64,000 bases of DNA from Cavia porcellus. Lineage: Eukaryota; Chordata; Mammalia; Rodentia; Caviidae. The notes beneath the pieces are model-generated. The model worked only from the letters and a program-made list of their open reading frames with translations. It did no database searches and was not told where the DNA came from. The position numbers were made by a program, and so were the translations under genes. The stretch covers positions 25,236,101 through 25,300,100 of the forward strand of contig NW_026947491.1 of assembly GCF_034190915.1 (NCBI RefSeq), in the 5' to 3' direction. This document shows, piece by piece, positions 12,881-25,129 of this stretch; the first letter of the stretch is position 1; the number at the start of each line of letters is the position of its first letter.

Positions 12881-14170
12881 TAAGATTCAAGGCAAACTCA
12901 TAGCTGTGAACCACTGTAAAAATCAAAGATAAGTTTAAATACTTCCAACACACAATGGTACAAGGTAAACATTCTCATTCCAAAAGGGCAAAATAGGGAA
13001 ATTAAAAGAAATCCAACCAAAGCAAGATCAAAACTCAGCAGGTGAAATAGCACCCAAAGTGTTGTAGACTCCAAAAGGCTTTCGCAGCCCTGCTTCTATG
13101 GTTGTACCATTTGCAATCTATGTGGCCTTTCTCTTAGGTTGTCTTCACTGATTGCAGCTTTTATCCACAATCAATGTTCCTGGCATTTATAATTTCCCAG
13201 GGACCCCACTACACTTGTAATCTCACTGTCACAGCTTCATGTATCATCTTCTTAGAGGCACCTGGTAGGGACAGAGACACTGTTACATATTTTGCCTGAC
13301 TTCTGAGGCCTTCTTTTGAGATCTGGGTGGAAGCATCTATGAACCACTACTCTTGCATTTTGCATGCCTGAAAAATCAAGATGCTTCAGGTTTTGCCAAG
13401 GTCTGCCTCTAGATTAAGGGTAGATGGCCCCTTTGGATCATGGTTACAGAAGCTTCTAAATACTTGGATGGCTGAACTCAGGGATACACTTTCCTGAATA
13501 AGTAGGGACTTTCTTCTCAAATGAAAGATTTAGCCCTTTCACCCGTAAGCCTGTGAAGGACAGCACTTACTGATTTCTGAGATGTCCTCAAAGCACCTCT
13601 CTTCTTGTCCTAATAAAAAATACCTGGCTTCTCTTAAATGCAAATCTCTTTTTAAATGCTAATCTCTTTAGCAACCAAGCTCTCCTTTGCTACAACATGA
13701 GAGACACTTCCTTTCTAATGAACTGCATTATGTAGCTCTGATCTTTGCTTTTGATTCTTACTGCAGATCTGACTAAAAGGAGTCATCAGTACCAATGCCA
13801 CAGCCTGAACATTGGATTGCCTTGAAATTTCCTTTGCCACTCTAGACTCCCACCTTTATATTCAGCCTCGCACAAAGTCTTAGGAAATAAGCAAAAGTTA
13901 GACAAATTTTCTGCCATATCATAACACACATGGTCTCTAGTCTAGTTTCCAATACAGTCCTGTTCCCCCACTGAAATCTGTTTAGCCTGGCTCTTTCTGC
14001 ATGTATTTATATCAGCTTTCCAGTTTTCCAGTGTTACACATCAAGCACTGCTCACAAAACTCCAGAAGTGCTCTAGTTCACACTTTCAAACTTTTCTAAA
14101 CTCCACCCACAAACCTGTTCCAAAGACTTCTAAATCTCAAAGCCAGGTGTAGTTATAGTAATGACCTCAC

Positions 14171-14187
14171 CGCTGATACTAGTTTTC
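14171..14187 (-). other. Remnant of a MaLR/ERVL primer-binding site
   Basis: The 17 bases immediately inside the 5' LTR (cgctgatactagttttc) sit where MaLR/ERVL elements keep their tRNA-Leu-type primer site and resemble a decayed copy of it. This is a positional argument and the match is imperfect. Confidence 0.4.
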
Positions 14188-14189
14188 TA

Positions 14190-14530
14190 TATTAGTCACT
14201 TTCTCTTCACTGAAACAAAACATCTCACAGAGAAGAATGGAGATGAAGACAAGAATACAACTTTCCTTAGCTGGGTGTTGGGCACATGCATGTAATTCCA
14301 GCACTAAGGAGGCCAAGGCAGGAGGATTGCTACAAGTCCAAGGCCAGCCTAGCCTACATAGTGAGTTCAAGGTCAGTCTGGACTACAGAGGGAGATCCTG
14401 TCTCAAAAAAAAAAAAATACATAAATAAGTGAGAATACAACATTTCAGATCATGCCTCCAGGAACTTGCCCCTTCTGACTTGGACCTTCTGACTGATATT
14501 TAGAGGACATTTTAGATCTAAACCATAAAA
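14190..14530 (-). repeat. MaLR 5' LTR, split by a B1
   Basis: Matches the 12566 LTR over its opening (tattagtcactttc...ctgaaacaaaacatctcaca) and resumes after the B1 at 14432 with 'catttcagatcatgcctcca', equivalent to 'ctttcagatcattcctccat' in the other LTR. It ends near 'gatctaaaccata'. Confidence 0.65.
14262..14431 (+). mobile_element. B1 SINE inserted in the MaLR LTR
   Basis: Pol III-type 7SL-derived SINE: 'gctgggtgttgggcacatgc' start, 'aggaggccaaggcaggagga' middle, the paired 'caaggccagcctagcc' and 'caaggtcagtctggac' of the internal duplication, then 'gagatcctgtctc' and an A-tail. A 10-bp target-site duplication (agaatacaac) lies at 14252-14261 and 14432-14441, so the insertion post-dates the LTR. 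Confidence 0.92.
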
Positions 14531-14559
14531 AATTGATATGTCATGGTATCTCATTGTTT

Positions 14560-15370
14560 TAATTTTCAATTCACTAATGACATTGCTGAAGATTTTTTAT
14601 ATCCTTGCCACTTGTAAATCTTCTTTGCTGAGGTGTCTGTGTAGGTCTCTTGTTAATTTTTATGTGGGTTATTTATTGTTTTATTATTGAGATTTAAATT
14701 TTTTTATGTTTTGGATAGTAGTCATTTGTCAGATGTGTATCTTCACCTATTTCTTCTCCCAGTTTGATTATCTTCTCATTCTCTTAACATATGCTTATTT
14801 TTTTTTTTTGAGACAGAGTCTCACTATGCCATTCAGGATGGCCTTGAACTCACTTTGTAGCCCAGGATGGCCTCAAATTCACAGCAATCTTCCTGTCTCT
14901 GCCTCCGGAGTGCTGGGATAACAAGCATGCAACAGCACACCCAGATCAACATATGCTTAATAGAGCAAAAGTTTCTAATTAAATCCAGCTTACCAATCAT
15001 ATCTTTCATGGACCATGATTTATGTGCTACATGTAAAATGTCATCACCCTATCCAAAGCATTCAGGTCTTCTCCTAAACTACCTTCTGGGCATTTTATAG
15101 TTTTGTACTTCACAGTTAGATCTATGATCCATTTTGAGTGACTTTTTGTAAAAGAGTGTAAGGTCTATGTCTAGATTCATTTTGTGTGTGTGAGGATATT
15201 CAGTTGTTTAATAACTAGTTTTTGAAACAACTATCATTGCTCCACTGTGTTGCCCTATTAATGGTCAATCAACCATTTCTATGTGGGCCTTTTTCTGGAG
15301 TGTTTTGTTTCATTCATCCTTTTTGTCTATTCTTTCACTAACAACAGCACATGCCTCGATTATAGTTGGT
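14560..15370 (-). mobile_element. Old LINE-1 3' region (ORF2 C-terminus/3'UTR), antisense
   Basis: The plus strand reads like the reverse complement of mammalian L1M 3' sequence: 'gtaggtctcttgttaatttt', then 'tggatagtagtcatttgtcag' and 'ccattttgagtgactttttg', with 'gtgtaaggtctatgtctaga' and 'tatgtgggcctttttctgga' further on. It has many stops and no usable frame. A B1 splits it at 14798-14947. Confidence 0.75.
14798..14947 (-). mobile_element. B1 SINE, minus strand
   Basis: Poly(T) then 'gagacagagtctcactatgc' and the duplicated 'aggatggcctt/caaattcac' segment, ending 'agcatgcaacagcacaccca'. A 12-bp target-site duplication (aacatatgctta) is exact at 14786-14797 and 14948-14959. Confidence 0.93.
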
Positions 15371-15444
15371 GGTGTTTTCGTCAGCTGGCGCCTCTCTAAT
15401 GAATTGCCATAGACTGTGTGGCTTAAACAAAAACAAATGTTTAT

Positions 15445-15545
15445 ATTAATTTATTTATCTATTTATTTATTTTGGTACCAGTGATCAAACTAATGACCTC
15501 ATCCTGACAGGCAGGCACTATGCTCCTGAGCTGTATCCCCAGCCC
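15445..15545 (-). mobile_element. ID-type SINE, minus strand
   Basis: A (TTTA)n-like tail leads into 'ttggtaccagtgatcaaact' and ends 'gagctgtatccccagccc', the reverse complement of the tRNA-derived ID body with A and B boxes. It is diverged and is not a tRNA gene. Confidence 0.75.
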
Positions 15546-15559
15546 AACTAATGTTTATT

Positions 15560-17570
15560 TATCACAGTTCTACTAGAGGCTAAGAAGACAGAGATAAGGT
15601 GATACCAGATTTTATGTATGGTGAGGGCCCTCTTCTCACTTTAGAGACAGATACTTTCTTGCTGTATCTACATGTGGTAGAGGAAGAGTTCCTTTTTTAT
15701 GTCTCTTTTTATACTGACACTAATTATATCATAATACGTGGCCTATTTACCCCCACAAAGGCCCCAAACACCATCCTACTGGAGCATGAGTTGGTCAGAA
15801 GAGTTTCATAGTTTCCCTAAAATACACATTGTACATAGTCTGATAGTTTTATATCTAAGTATTTCTTTTGAGCATAATGTAAATAAGTCTTTTATTTCAA
15901 ATTGCACTTGCTTATCCAATAATTTTTAAATTTTTTAAGTTCTACTTAGCAACATCACTGACATATGGCCTCTACCACTTGGGAAACACAATAGACAGAC
16001 TCTGCTTTAGCCATATCTGGCCAGCACAGCCTCACTTTACAAACATGTATTTTTTTCTGGAGCCTCTGAGCTTGCAAAACTCAAATGATGTATTTATGAG
16101 ATGCTCTGACATGAATTATAATAGTCTGTCAATGTTCAGATTAGCATGATAGACAAGTTTGTTTATTATTAGCTGACAAACTTGGAAATGATTCAGAAGT
16201 GTTTCTACTGACACTAAAATTGCTTCATGCTATAAATATAATGGATGTGTTAAAGATTGAAATGGATCACAAAGTCCTTGAATTCAGGGCAAATGCTGCT
16301 TTTCACCTTACTACACTTAATGTACTGTTAAAAGTTTATGTACACAAATGCTCCTGTTTTTAATCCTTACCTTTATCAAAAACAACTTCCATTAATTACT
16401 AGCCTAAAAATCAGTAGACATAATTTTTTTTTACTATTGAATGGGTAAGATGGCTTATTTCCACTCACTTCTCACTCTCCAAGTGGTCTGTCAACAGTGA
16501 TATAATCTTGGAAATAACTATTAAGCATTCTCAGTTTAAATTATTGCTAATCTACCTCCACCTGACCAAGGAAACTACATTCAAGGAGAAATTTAGAAAC
16601 AAAATATTTTAAAATGGGATATATTTATGATCTTGATCAATAAAGACCACTTATGTAATATAAATGGAAAGTTTTTATAGTCAATTATAATGAGTCACTA
16701 AGCAGAAGAATAATGTATCCTCAACATTTATTCTTCCAGGACCCATTTTGATATGTCCCCACATGTAACCATCATTATGTAAAACCCTGTTTATATATGC
16801 ACATAAACACACACAGAAGTTGCTCATTTATCAGCCTATAATGGTTTCACTATGGCCAAATTGACATGCAGATCATAGACATGAGAGTCAGACAAAATCT
16901 TAGAAGTTATTTGACCCAATGTACTTTGTATTTGTGAGCTTGAAGACACTTAAAAACTTGATCAAAATCACAGATTCTAAAGACATACTTATCTTTCAAA
17001 TATTTTAAAATACAATTGAAGGACCACTGAATAAAATGTCAGACATGCAATGTTAAGAATCTTAGCCTTCAAGACCTTACATACTACATGGTTTCATTTC
17101 TGTGGACTTTTGCACATGCTGGTCCATCTACAATGCTCCCAAAGCTTTGGCATATGCCTCTATGGTACAGCGTTTCCCGAGAATACATGACGCCCTGGGT
17201 TGGCTCTCTTGCACCAGGGAAGAAACAAACAAAAAACAATATTGTGCTAATAAGCCCGCAAGCCACATAAGAATCTTTCAAAATCATACTCAGGGTAAGC
17301 ATCATTTTCATAATTTTCTGGATTCTACTCAACATCATTGATAATTACATCATTACTCCATACTTGTTACTTGTACGATATTATATAATGTATTGTTTTA
17401 TTTTGTTTAATGTATTGTATAATTTTGTGTTCCCTGTTCTTCTGTGCTTATCTGTGTCCTAGTCCAGCCATCCCACTGTGACCGTCTCCACAACTGACAA
17501 ACTAGTTTTGTGGAAGTGCAGACTAAAAGTACCCTCACCTCCTGCTTTGTGATCCTTTGCTTTGTGATCC
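15560..17570. other. No recognised gene or repeat
   Basis: AT-rich sequence with short frames only; nothing identified. Confidence 0.4.
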
Positions 17571-17580
17571 TTACTCCATG

Positions 17581-17622
17581 GATTTTTGTTTGTTTGTTTG
17601 TTTTTGTTTTTGTTTTTGTTTT
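17581..17622 (+). repeat. (TTTG)n / (TTTTTG)n simple repeat
   Basis: Short run of 'tttg' then 'tttttg' units. No clear SINE body is attached. Confidence 0.8.
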
Positions 17623-17639
17623 GACGCACAGCACAAATC

Positions 17640-19430
17640 ATCTGCAACAACCTACTCACTATTCGTGTGCACCTAAACTATGAGGTTAGTATATTATGAT
17701 CTGATCAGCTAAGGAGAGAAGCCAAAGAGTAAATTATCCTCATATGCCTTAGAGTGCTAACTGTGAGATACAATTGTAGTTTCCTCAGATGGCACCGCAA
17801 GAAGCCACATCAGTCAGTAGCATAGCTAATATGTAACACAGTACATCTTTCCCTGTCTCACAGTCATCTCTTCCCTGTCTTATTCTCCTTGTTTCTCATG
17901 ATTACTTCTTGTGATCACTTCCCAAAGAAACTACTATACCCCAGGCATTCTCTCAATAGGGCATTGTAGCAACTCCTTAAAGATAAAACTATAATATCAA
18001 CTATTTCAAGAATGTTTGGTAACATCTCAACTGACCCATCCCTGCTCTAGCCAAAAAGTGAGAAGAATGAAAGGGACCTGTGGACCAGATACTGCAAGAA
18101 AATAATATTATTGGTCCAGCAACAAATGATTATTTGGTCCTGCAACTAATTCAGGGTAAGGGATTTGAGACATTGTGTGTATTTCATGTTGACTATTTCC
18201 CCTCTTTCCCTAACACTGAGTGTAAAGGTTGTGATGGTGGAGAATAATACATTTAGTTTCCAGTTGGCATTATGATTAATGATATCACTCCATTTCTGTA
18301 TAGTAACCAATGGGATTTGTGTCTTATCCATAGAAATGACAAAATCTTCATTTTCTAAATAATGGCCCCAGTTGGGCTTCATCTGCAAAGAGGACTCAAA
18401 AATATCTCCTTTCCTAGTCATGATCCTGAACCCCGTGACACCTGGTTAGTAGCTGAATGACTGGCTTTCTGGACCTCTGTTGGACTCCATGGTGTACACC
18501 TTCTATTTCTTTTATGTATATGTGACTTCACTCTTGCTTTTGAACTAAAAGTTACATTGGGACTGAAAAAAGATTCTCTCTGACAGAAAAAGACAAAGTG
18601 CTTTGGCGGAGAGCACAGAGCAGTGTCCCGGAAGGCTGCAGAGTTCAGTTCTCATGGACACTGCCAAGGCTTCCCTACTGGAGCGGTCCTGTGATGCAGT
18701 GCTGTGTGACGTTTCCACCTCACATAATTACTAAGCATGGTTCTTCACTTCTCAGAGAAATTAATGAGTCTGCCAATATTCTTTTATTTTTTCTTTTAGA
18801 CCTCAAATTCTAAGAAAAGTTGACTAAAATTTACTCCTATTATGTCATTTTGGAAAAGTACTTTCCAGTTGTATTTCATTTTTATTCTTTCATTCTACTA
18901 TCACCAAGATACCTACTGTGACATCCTTGGCACCGATGTGGAAATCTATCTTCTACTTGTTTAACTATCACTAGGGCATTGTTTCCAGTATTCAGTGGGA
19001 TATTAAGTTTTTGCACAGTGGTATATCATTTGATTTGGTGCTCTGATAAAAAGCACCATGCATTTTTATGTGTATTTGTAACTTATTGACTTTATTACAA
19101 ATTAACAGTTTCAATAATGATCATCTTCAGATTTTACCTGTCTTTTCTCATAATGATGAAAAATTCTCTCTATCCATGATGCGTATCCCTTTATAGATAT
19201 GTCTATTTGTTTCTCTGGATTTTACACTAGGAAGTCTGTAAATGGATCATAGGAAATAGGCACAATGTCTACTTTAGTCTATTTTTCCATCAAGTGAATG
19301 TACATCATTCCCAATATCTGGGATCATTCTACTTTTTTTATTTTTGTAATCCTTTGTTTGTACAGTGCTGTTAATTTCCCTGTATATGAGTTCAGTTTGT
19401 TTATGTATTAGACACATTAGACATTTTACT
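17640..19430. other. Unassigned sequence, possibly old repeat
   Basis: A 91-codon minus frame lies at 18146-18421, but I recognise no domain in it. From about 18840 onward the sequence has the T-rich character of antisense LINE-1, but I could not match it securely. Confidence 0.35.
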
Positions 19431-19439
19431 TATACTTAT

Positions 19440-20880
19440 ATGCCCATTTTTTATCTTTTCCGTGTTGATCTATGAGTTCCTTCTAGATATTAATTCTATG
19501 CCAACATTAGACACTATAATTATCTTCTCAAAATCTGACTCCCATCTGCTAGTAAAGTTTTTTCTGCTTAAATTACTGAGAATCTGTTTCAATAGTTTAT
19601 GTCTATGAATTTTTAAAAATTTTGTTTCATTAGTACATATTTGCAATACACGCAGTGTAAAATCATCTTGAGAAGTTGGTTTATGCACATAATATAGCTT
19701 GTTTCTTTTTTAATCCCCTTCCCTCCTCCCTTCTCATCTAGCTCTTTTCTTTTTTATTAAGTTGATTAGTACAACCTATGTTCATTATAGGTAATTTGAA
19801 CTTGTACATGATATAACTTGGTTCTTTTTTTCCCAGGATGATGCCACTCAGCAAAGAACAAAGCTGGTGAATAAAGTTTCAGTGATGTTGAAAAAAAATT
19901 TAGAGTTATAATTAGGGTTAGGATGGGCTAGGTTAGGGTTGGGTTGGGTGCTTCTCTGGTTTTGGTTTCAGTGTAATGCTTGCTTCCAGGGATGAATGTA
20001 TTGCTTCCCTTTCAATTTCATTAAAGAGTTTCAAAAGTCATGGTATTTTGTCTTCTCTAAATTTCTTGTTGATCAGGAGTAAATTCATGACTGGCTAGGC
20101 TTTTCTTTGTTGGTAAATTTCTAATTACATCTTCCATTTCATTGAGTGATATTGGTTTATTTAAAATGTTTGTATCTTCTTGATTCAGCTTTTTTCATTC
20201 ATATGTATTTAGGAATCTGTCCATTGTTCTCTGCTTTCCATCTTATTAGAGTACAGTTTCTCAAAGTAGGTATAGATGATCATCTGGATTACTGCAGGAT
20301 TTTTTTGGTGATTTCACCCTTCTCATACCTAAGTACATGAATTTGAGTCTATCTTTTTTAAAATGAGATTGATAAGGATTTGTTGATATTACAGAATCTT
20401 TCAAAAAACCAACCCCTTGATGCATTGACTTGTTAATATTCCTTTCTTAGTCTCTATTAAACTGATTTCTCCTCTGGTCTTAATAATTTCTTCCCTCTAA
20501 TAAGCTTTGGGCTTGACTTGCTCTTCTTTTCCTAGACACTTGAATTTTCAACATTAAGTTTTTTATTTGAGCTTACTCTGTTTTCCTGATATGGGATATA
20601 GATTTGCTGCTTTAAATCCTCTTGGATTGTTCCACTAATAAGTATGCAGTTATCTTTGCTTCATGTGATGTCTGTCCAACTTATTTGTCTCTTTTGAACA
20701 GTCATGACTTGCTATCCACTTCGTCTGCAAACAGAATATCTGCCATTACTTTTTTCCAGATTCTTGTCAGATGGAGTATCATTTTCCATTTTTGACTTCC
20801 AATCTATGAATTTTTTAAGTTAAATGTTTCTTTAAAAAAAAATCATGTTTCTTGAATACAGCATATTGTTACCTGCTGGG
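19440..20880 (-). pseudogene. LINE-1 ORF2 remnant (endonuclease start, linker, RT start)
   Basis: Read on the minus strand, this follows the order of LINE-1 ORF2. Near 20850 it has the 'caatatgctgtattcaagaa' stretch equivalent to the start of the endonuclease domain. Near 20410 is the 'ggttggttttttgaaaga' segment (the SWFFEK region). Near 20080-20130 is the stretch before the reverse transcriptase (LPTKK region), and at 19440-19680 pieces of the C-terminal/3' portion. Most of the endonuclease is missing and there are many stops. It continues from the ORF1 remnant just upstream, so this was once an autonomous LINE-1. It is clearly dead. Confidence 0.7.
19912..19950 (+). repeat. Short degenerate telomere-like (TTAGGG) tract
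   Basis: About 39 bases made of ttaggg, ttagga, tgggct, aggtta, gggttg, ggttgg-type units, lying inside the LINE-1 ORF2 remnant where no such repeat is expected. Confidence 0.7.
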
Positions 20881-20884
20881 TTCA

Positions 20885-21840
20885 TTCTACTGGGATTTGT
20901 GGAACTGTAGTTTTCATTTTCTTTTCTGGAACATCCTTCAGAACATCTCTAAGTGCCTGTTTGGTGGTCAAAAATTTTTCAGGTTCCTTGTTTTTAAATA
21001 ATGGAAGTGTCTTATTGCTCCATCAACTCAGAAAAATAGTTTTCTGAGGTACATTAATCTGTGTTGGAAGTTGTTTTATTTTAGGGCTTGAAATACTCTA
21101 AGTTCTCTTTGACTTAAGGACTTGAGTGGAGAAGTCTGCTATAATTCGGATGGGCTTTTATAGATAATTTGTTTCTTTTCTTAACCAGCTTTTAATACTA
21201 TGTTCTTGTGTTGAATTTTTGTAATCTTGACTATTACATGCCTTGGTATAAGTTGTTTTGTTTTGTTTTGTTTTCTTGATCATGGTTAATTGGAGTAGTA
21301 CATACTTCACTTATCTGTATGGCAAATTCCTTTATATGCTTGGGAAATTTTCTGTCATTACTTCTGTGAACAGGTTTTTTATGTCCTTTACACTATCACC
21401 TGATTTTTTCATTGACTCTAGTCAATCATACACTATTCTGTGCATCATCTAGCAGCTGCTGCATTGATCCTTGTGGTCTTTTCCTATTTTAAAGAAATCT
21501 TTCTTTTCATGATCATTAACCAAAAACTTATCTTCTGAATTTGGTACTCTATCTTCACATTGGTTGACTCTGATGCATACATTTTCAATTGAATTTTAGT
21601 TACCTGGATATCTGTTTGAATCCATTTCATGGATTTCAGTTCTTTTCTATGTTGGGTGTTCATTATTTCCATCGTTTTCCAAAACTGCTAAATTTTTAAA
21701 ATCTATATCTATTCCAGATTCACTAACCATATCCTTCATTATTGTCACCATATCTTTAGTTAACTGAAAAAATTATTCCTGATTTTTTTCCCTAGAGTCT
21801 CCTTCATGTACTTTGTTACCATTATTACCATTTCAGAGAA
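20885..21840 (-). pseudogene. LINE-1 ORF1 remnant
   Basis: Aligns by eye with the antisense of the intact ORF1 at 58678-59730. Shared stretches include 'gagaagtctgctataattc' (21132; the ITADFS region), 'agcttttaatactatgttct' (21188) and 'cttgggaaattttctgtcat' (21340; the ENFPN region). Stops and indels are frequent. It is followed in the right order by ORF2 (19440-20880), unlike the ORF2-less elements at 53-63 kb. Confidence 0.7.
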
Positions 21841-21849
21841 TCCAGGTTG

Positions 21850-23780
21850 GTAGCTTTTGATTTGTTCTGTCATATCCTGCATGGCTCTAAAATTGCCAAC
21901 GGGGAAAGACAGAGAGAAGATGGAGAAAGAAAGTTAAGAAACAATATACAAAAAGCTGAGGTCAGGTGGAGCCCTCTCTCCTGGTGGGAAGAAGGGAACT
22001 GCTCATCCACCACAATGCATTTATTTGTACATTCATGCTTGGCACCCTTTCTTTTAATTAGCTCACCTCTCATGCCCCACCCCCTGTTCCCAGGGTTGGG
22101 ACACCTATCACCTCGGGCACTCCATGTCCTCAGGGCATTCCTCCAGCACTTCCTGCTCTCAGCTCCACCCATGACAGATCACTCCTGACACTGTTTCTTC
22201 TCTTTGCCCATGGGTTTGCCTTGGGCAAGCTGGGCATCTGCTGTTACATCTTGCTTCCTTGTTTTCACATTTATTTTTTCTTAAAATTTACTTTCTGTGC
22301 TGATGCTTGGAAATTCCTTATGGTAGGTAGCTTTTTTCCAATATTAAGAACTCTCTATGAAATGACTACTTCTCAGAGATGTCTTCCAGGTGTACCTAGA
22401 TGTCTTTTGACTTTGGAGTCTGTCACAAGATCCTACTTCTTCAATTTATTAGAGGATGCCTGGTTGGCTTAGTTCCTAGTGCTTTGGTACTGTATTGTTA
22501 ATGTTATGACAATCTCAGTTTGGCATACAAAGAAACACAATTGATTAGAACACCTATATCACCTTGGTTAAAGTAATATAATCATTAATAACAATAGCAT
22601 CTACCATAGCCTAGAAAATGACAAACCTTGATACCTATTAATTTGCCATCTTTTATTCATATGAACAAGATATATAGTTATAGAACAAAATCTAAAACAA
22701 ACCAGAAAGTTGTATTCAGTAACTATCCACCCAATGAGCAATTTTACCCTCTGGTGAGGCAATTTAAAAGGAATGAGAAAAAATAGCAAAATAAGAGAAT
22801 AGAAAGAGATTAGAAACATGGTTGAGACAGAGGGAGATTACCTAAGCTTTTGGAGATTTCTTAAAAGACAATAGGAGGAAAACAGAGAAGAAACCAAGAA
22901 CTAAACAAAATATAAAAACTAAAAAAAAAAGTTCTCACTTATGAAAAACAATCAAAAAATAAAAGAAAGAGATTTCAATTTCAATACTGTGACTATCTTC
23001 TGGACTCTAGAGTTTTGTGGTAGTATGTCTCTGCTATCACTGGGAGACAGAAAAGGCAGACAGAGCTCAGATCCCTATTATATGATTCTAACAGGCCTGC
23101 AGTAGGATTGGACAATGGAGCTGTATATTCCCAGCAAATCTACAATAGAAATAGATTTGGCTGCCAATTCCGCTCTGTAGAAGTTTAGGCTGATCCTTTG
23201 GTTATGCACCTGGGACCCAAGTTGCTCAGCCCACACGCTGTAAGTGTTTCTTGTTAGTTTGATCTTAGCTCCCTGACCCTGGGCATCTCCAAGGGCTGTA
23301 CCTCACCCAGACACTGGGAGCCCCAAAATGAAGTCAATCCATGGCTGCCCTGAGTCCTGGGTTCAGCTGTCCCCACCCCAAAGTGGCATTCAGTCAGTCA
23401 CCCTCTTCAGGGGACATTTGGACTGGAGTCACTTGACCTCCACTGCCGCCCACCACACCTGCTGTGCCACTCTGCTGGTACATTTCTCAATGGAGTCTTC
23501 TGGGGCCCCCCACTGTCACTATACATCTATAGTCTTGGGCCTCCTTTCTCATGTGTGAGCCACTCATTAGGGAGTACCGTTTGCTACCTTTCTCCTCTGC
23601 CTTGAGGTCCATCATCTTGCTCTTCCTCTGGACTCCAGTTATCCCTTGGCTTGGTCTTGGGGCTCCACCTCCCTTCTTGCACTCTTCTCAGAGTTTCTGT
23701 ACTTCTGTGTCTGGCCTGCCAGTCTCAGGGAGGTTGATTTGCTGCTACTCAATGCTCTATCATCTTCTTAGAAGTCTCCT
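21850..23780 (-). mobile_element. Probable LINE-1 5'UTR of the same old copy
   Basis: Lies directly upstream (minus strand) of the ORF1 remnant. The GC-richer part at 23000-23780 resembles the 5'UTRs at 59.7-62.9 kb: 'gactggagtcacttgacc', later 'tcaatggagtcttctgggg', is the counterpart of 'gactaaagtcactgca' and 'aatgtcttctgttgga' in E2. Frames in this segment (113 and 100 codons at 21.85-22.19 kb on opposite strands) are taken as chance. Confidence 0.5.
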
Positions 23781-23789
23781 ATTATCTTA

Positions 23790-25110
23790 TCTTATTTTTG
23801 ATTCATACATACTTGTACATATTCATGTGGTAAAGTGTGATGTTCAGTACATGTATAAATTGTATAGTGAGAAAGTTTTAGTAATTATTGTATTCATACC
23901 CTTAAACATTTATCAGTTATTATAAGAATGTATAAAACCTCTTCAAGCTATTTTGAAATCCATTTACAATGCATTGTTGTTAATAACAATTACCTCACTT
24001 GCAACAGAAAACCAGGATTTATTCCCTCTAGCTGAGTTTGAATTGTACACATTGGCCAATTTCTCCCTTCATTCCCCACAGTCTTGTGGCAACTACTATC
24101 CTCAGTGCTTGAAGACCACTTTTTTAGATCCCACATGTAGCCTGGGATTTAGTTCAGCAGTGTAAAGTGCCTTCCTTGCAAGCACACAGTCGGGTGTTCA
24201 ATTCCTGGTACCACACACACACACAAAAAGATTTCACATGTATTATTTATCTTTCTGTATCTACCTTATCTCATTTAACATAGCATACTTCAGGTTCAGC
24301 CATACGGCTGCAAAAAACAAACTTTCATCTTTCCTGTGACTGAATTATTATTACACTGAAAATACATACTATATTTTAAAATATACTCATCTACCAGAGA
24401 GCATTTAGTTTGAGTGCAGTTCTTGATTATTGTGACAAGTGTTGCAACAACATTTACTTTAACTGTGTATGCAGTATCAGGAATATTAGATCATATTTTT
24501 AATTTTGAAAGGAATTCCCATATTATTTTCCATAACAATTCTTACATTCCCACCAGCAGTGTATAAGTATTTACATTTCTTCACATTCTTGCTAGCAGCT
24601 ATTGTTTTTTGTCTTTTTGAAAACAGCAGTGAGGTAATAAGGCAATGTGACTTTGATTGAAATTCCCTTCAGAATTAGTGGTGTTGACAATGTTTTGTAT
24701 ACTCATTGGCTATTTGTTTGTCTTCTGTCTACTCAAGTCTTTTTACAGACTTCTAAATTGGATTATTTGTACAGTTTTATTAATAGTTAATAATTTATCT
24801 ATTAAACCATGCAGCTGAGTTGAGTTCATTCTATATCTTTGATATTAATCTCTTAAAAGGTGGATAGCTATTAAAAAATGGTCAGCTTGCAAATATTTTC
24901 TCCCATTCTGTAGTTTGTCTCTTTACTCTGTTGTTTCTTTTATTCTGCAGAAGATTTTAGTACGATGCTATTCCAATTTATCTATTTTTGATTTGGTTTC
25001 CTATACTTTTGAGATGTTCTTCCAAATATTATTTCCCAGACCAAGATTATAACTGTTGTACTCTAGAAAAAAATAGCTTCATTATATTTGTATTATACCA
25101 AAATATCTGT
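23790..25110 (-). mobile_element. Old LINE-1 3'UTR and ORF2 C-terminus, antisense
   Basis: The plus strand matches reverse-complement LINE-1 3' sequence: 'gtattcatacccttaaacat', 'catacttcaggttcagccat', 'tcccaccagcagtgtataag' and 'ttgcaaatattttctcccat'. It is a separate older copy from the one at 19.4-23.8 kb, and an ID element interrupts it. Confidence 0.72.
24140..24229 (+). mobile_element. ID-type SINE
   Basis: tRNA-derived body 'gcctgggatttagttcagca' to 'ttcaattcctggtacc', with an (AC)n then A-rich tail. The flanks 24127-24139 (gatcccacatgta) and 24230-24242 (gatttcacatgta) form a 13-bp duplication with two mismatches. Confidence 0.85.
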
Positions 25111-25129
25111 AATGTGGCCGTACTGTATA

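Larger units (their letters stand above)
12566..14530 (-). mobile_element. MaLR-type (ERVL) LTR retrotransposon, two LTRs plus interior
   Basis: Two related sequences starting 'tattagtcactttc' lie at 12566 and 14190, flanking about 1.3 kb. Their layout resembles the reverse complement of mammalian MaLR LTRs (MST/THE1/MT type): 'tattagtc' edge, a 'gaacaaaatac' stretch, a 'caggccccacct' region, then an 'aaaccat' edge. The interior also resembles the reverse complement of MaLR internal sequence, including 'aaacattctcattccaaa' near the 3' LTR. MaLR elements are non-autonomous and lack a functional pol. No long frame survives here. A B1 has inserted into the 5' LTR (14262-14431). Confidence 0.7.

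Noticed and set aside
18146..18421. 91-codon minus frame as a possible retroviral fragment
   Set aside because: No conserved protease, RT or capsid motif visible and no LTR nearby.
21847..22188. 113-codon plus and 100-codon minus frames
   Set aside because: They overlap each other on opposite strands within the probable 5'UTR of an old LINE-1; GC-rich, stop-poor sequence.
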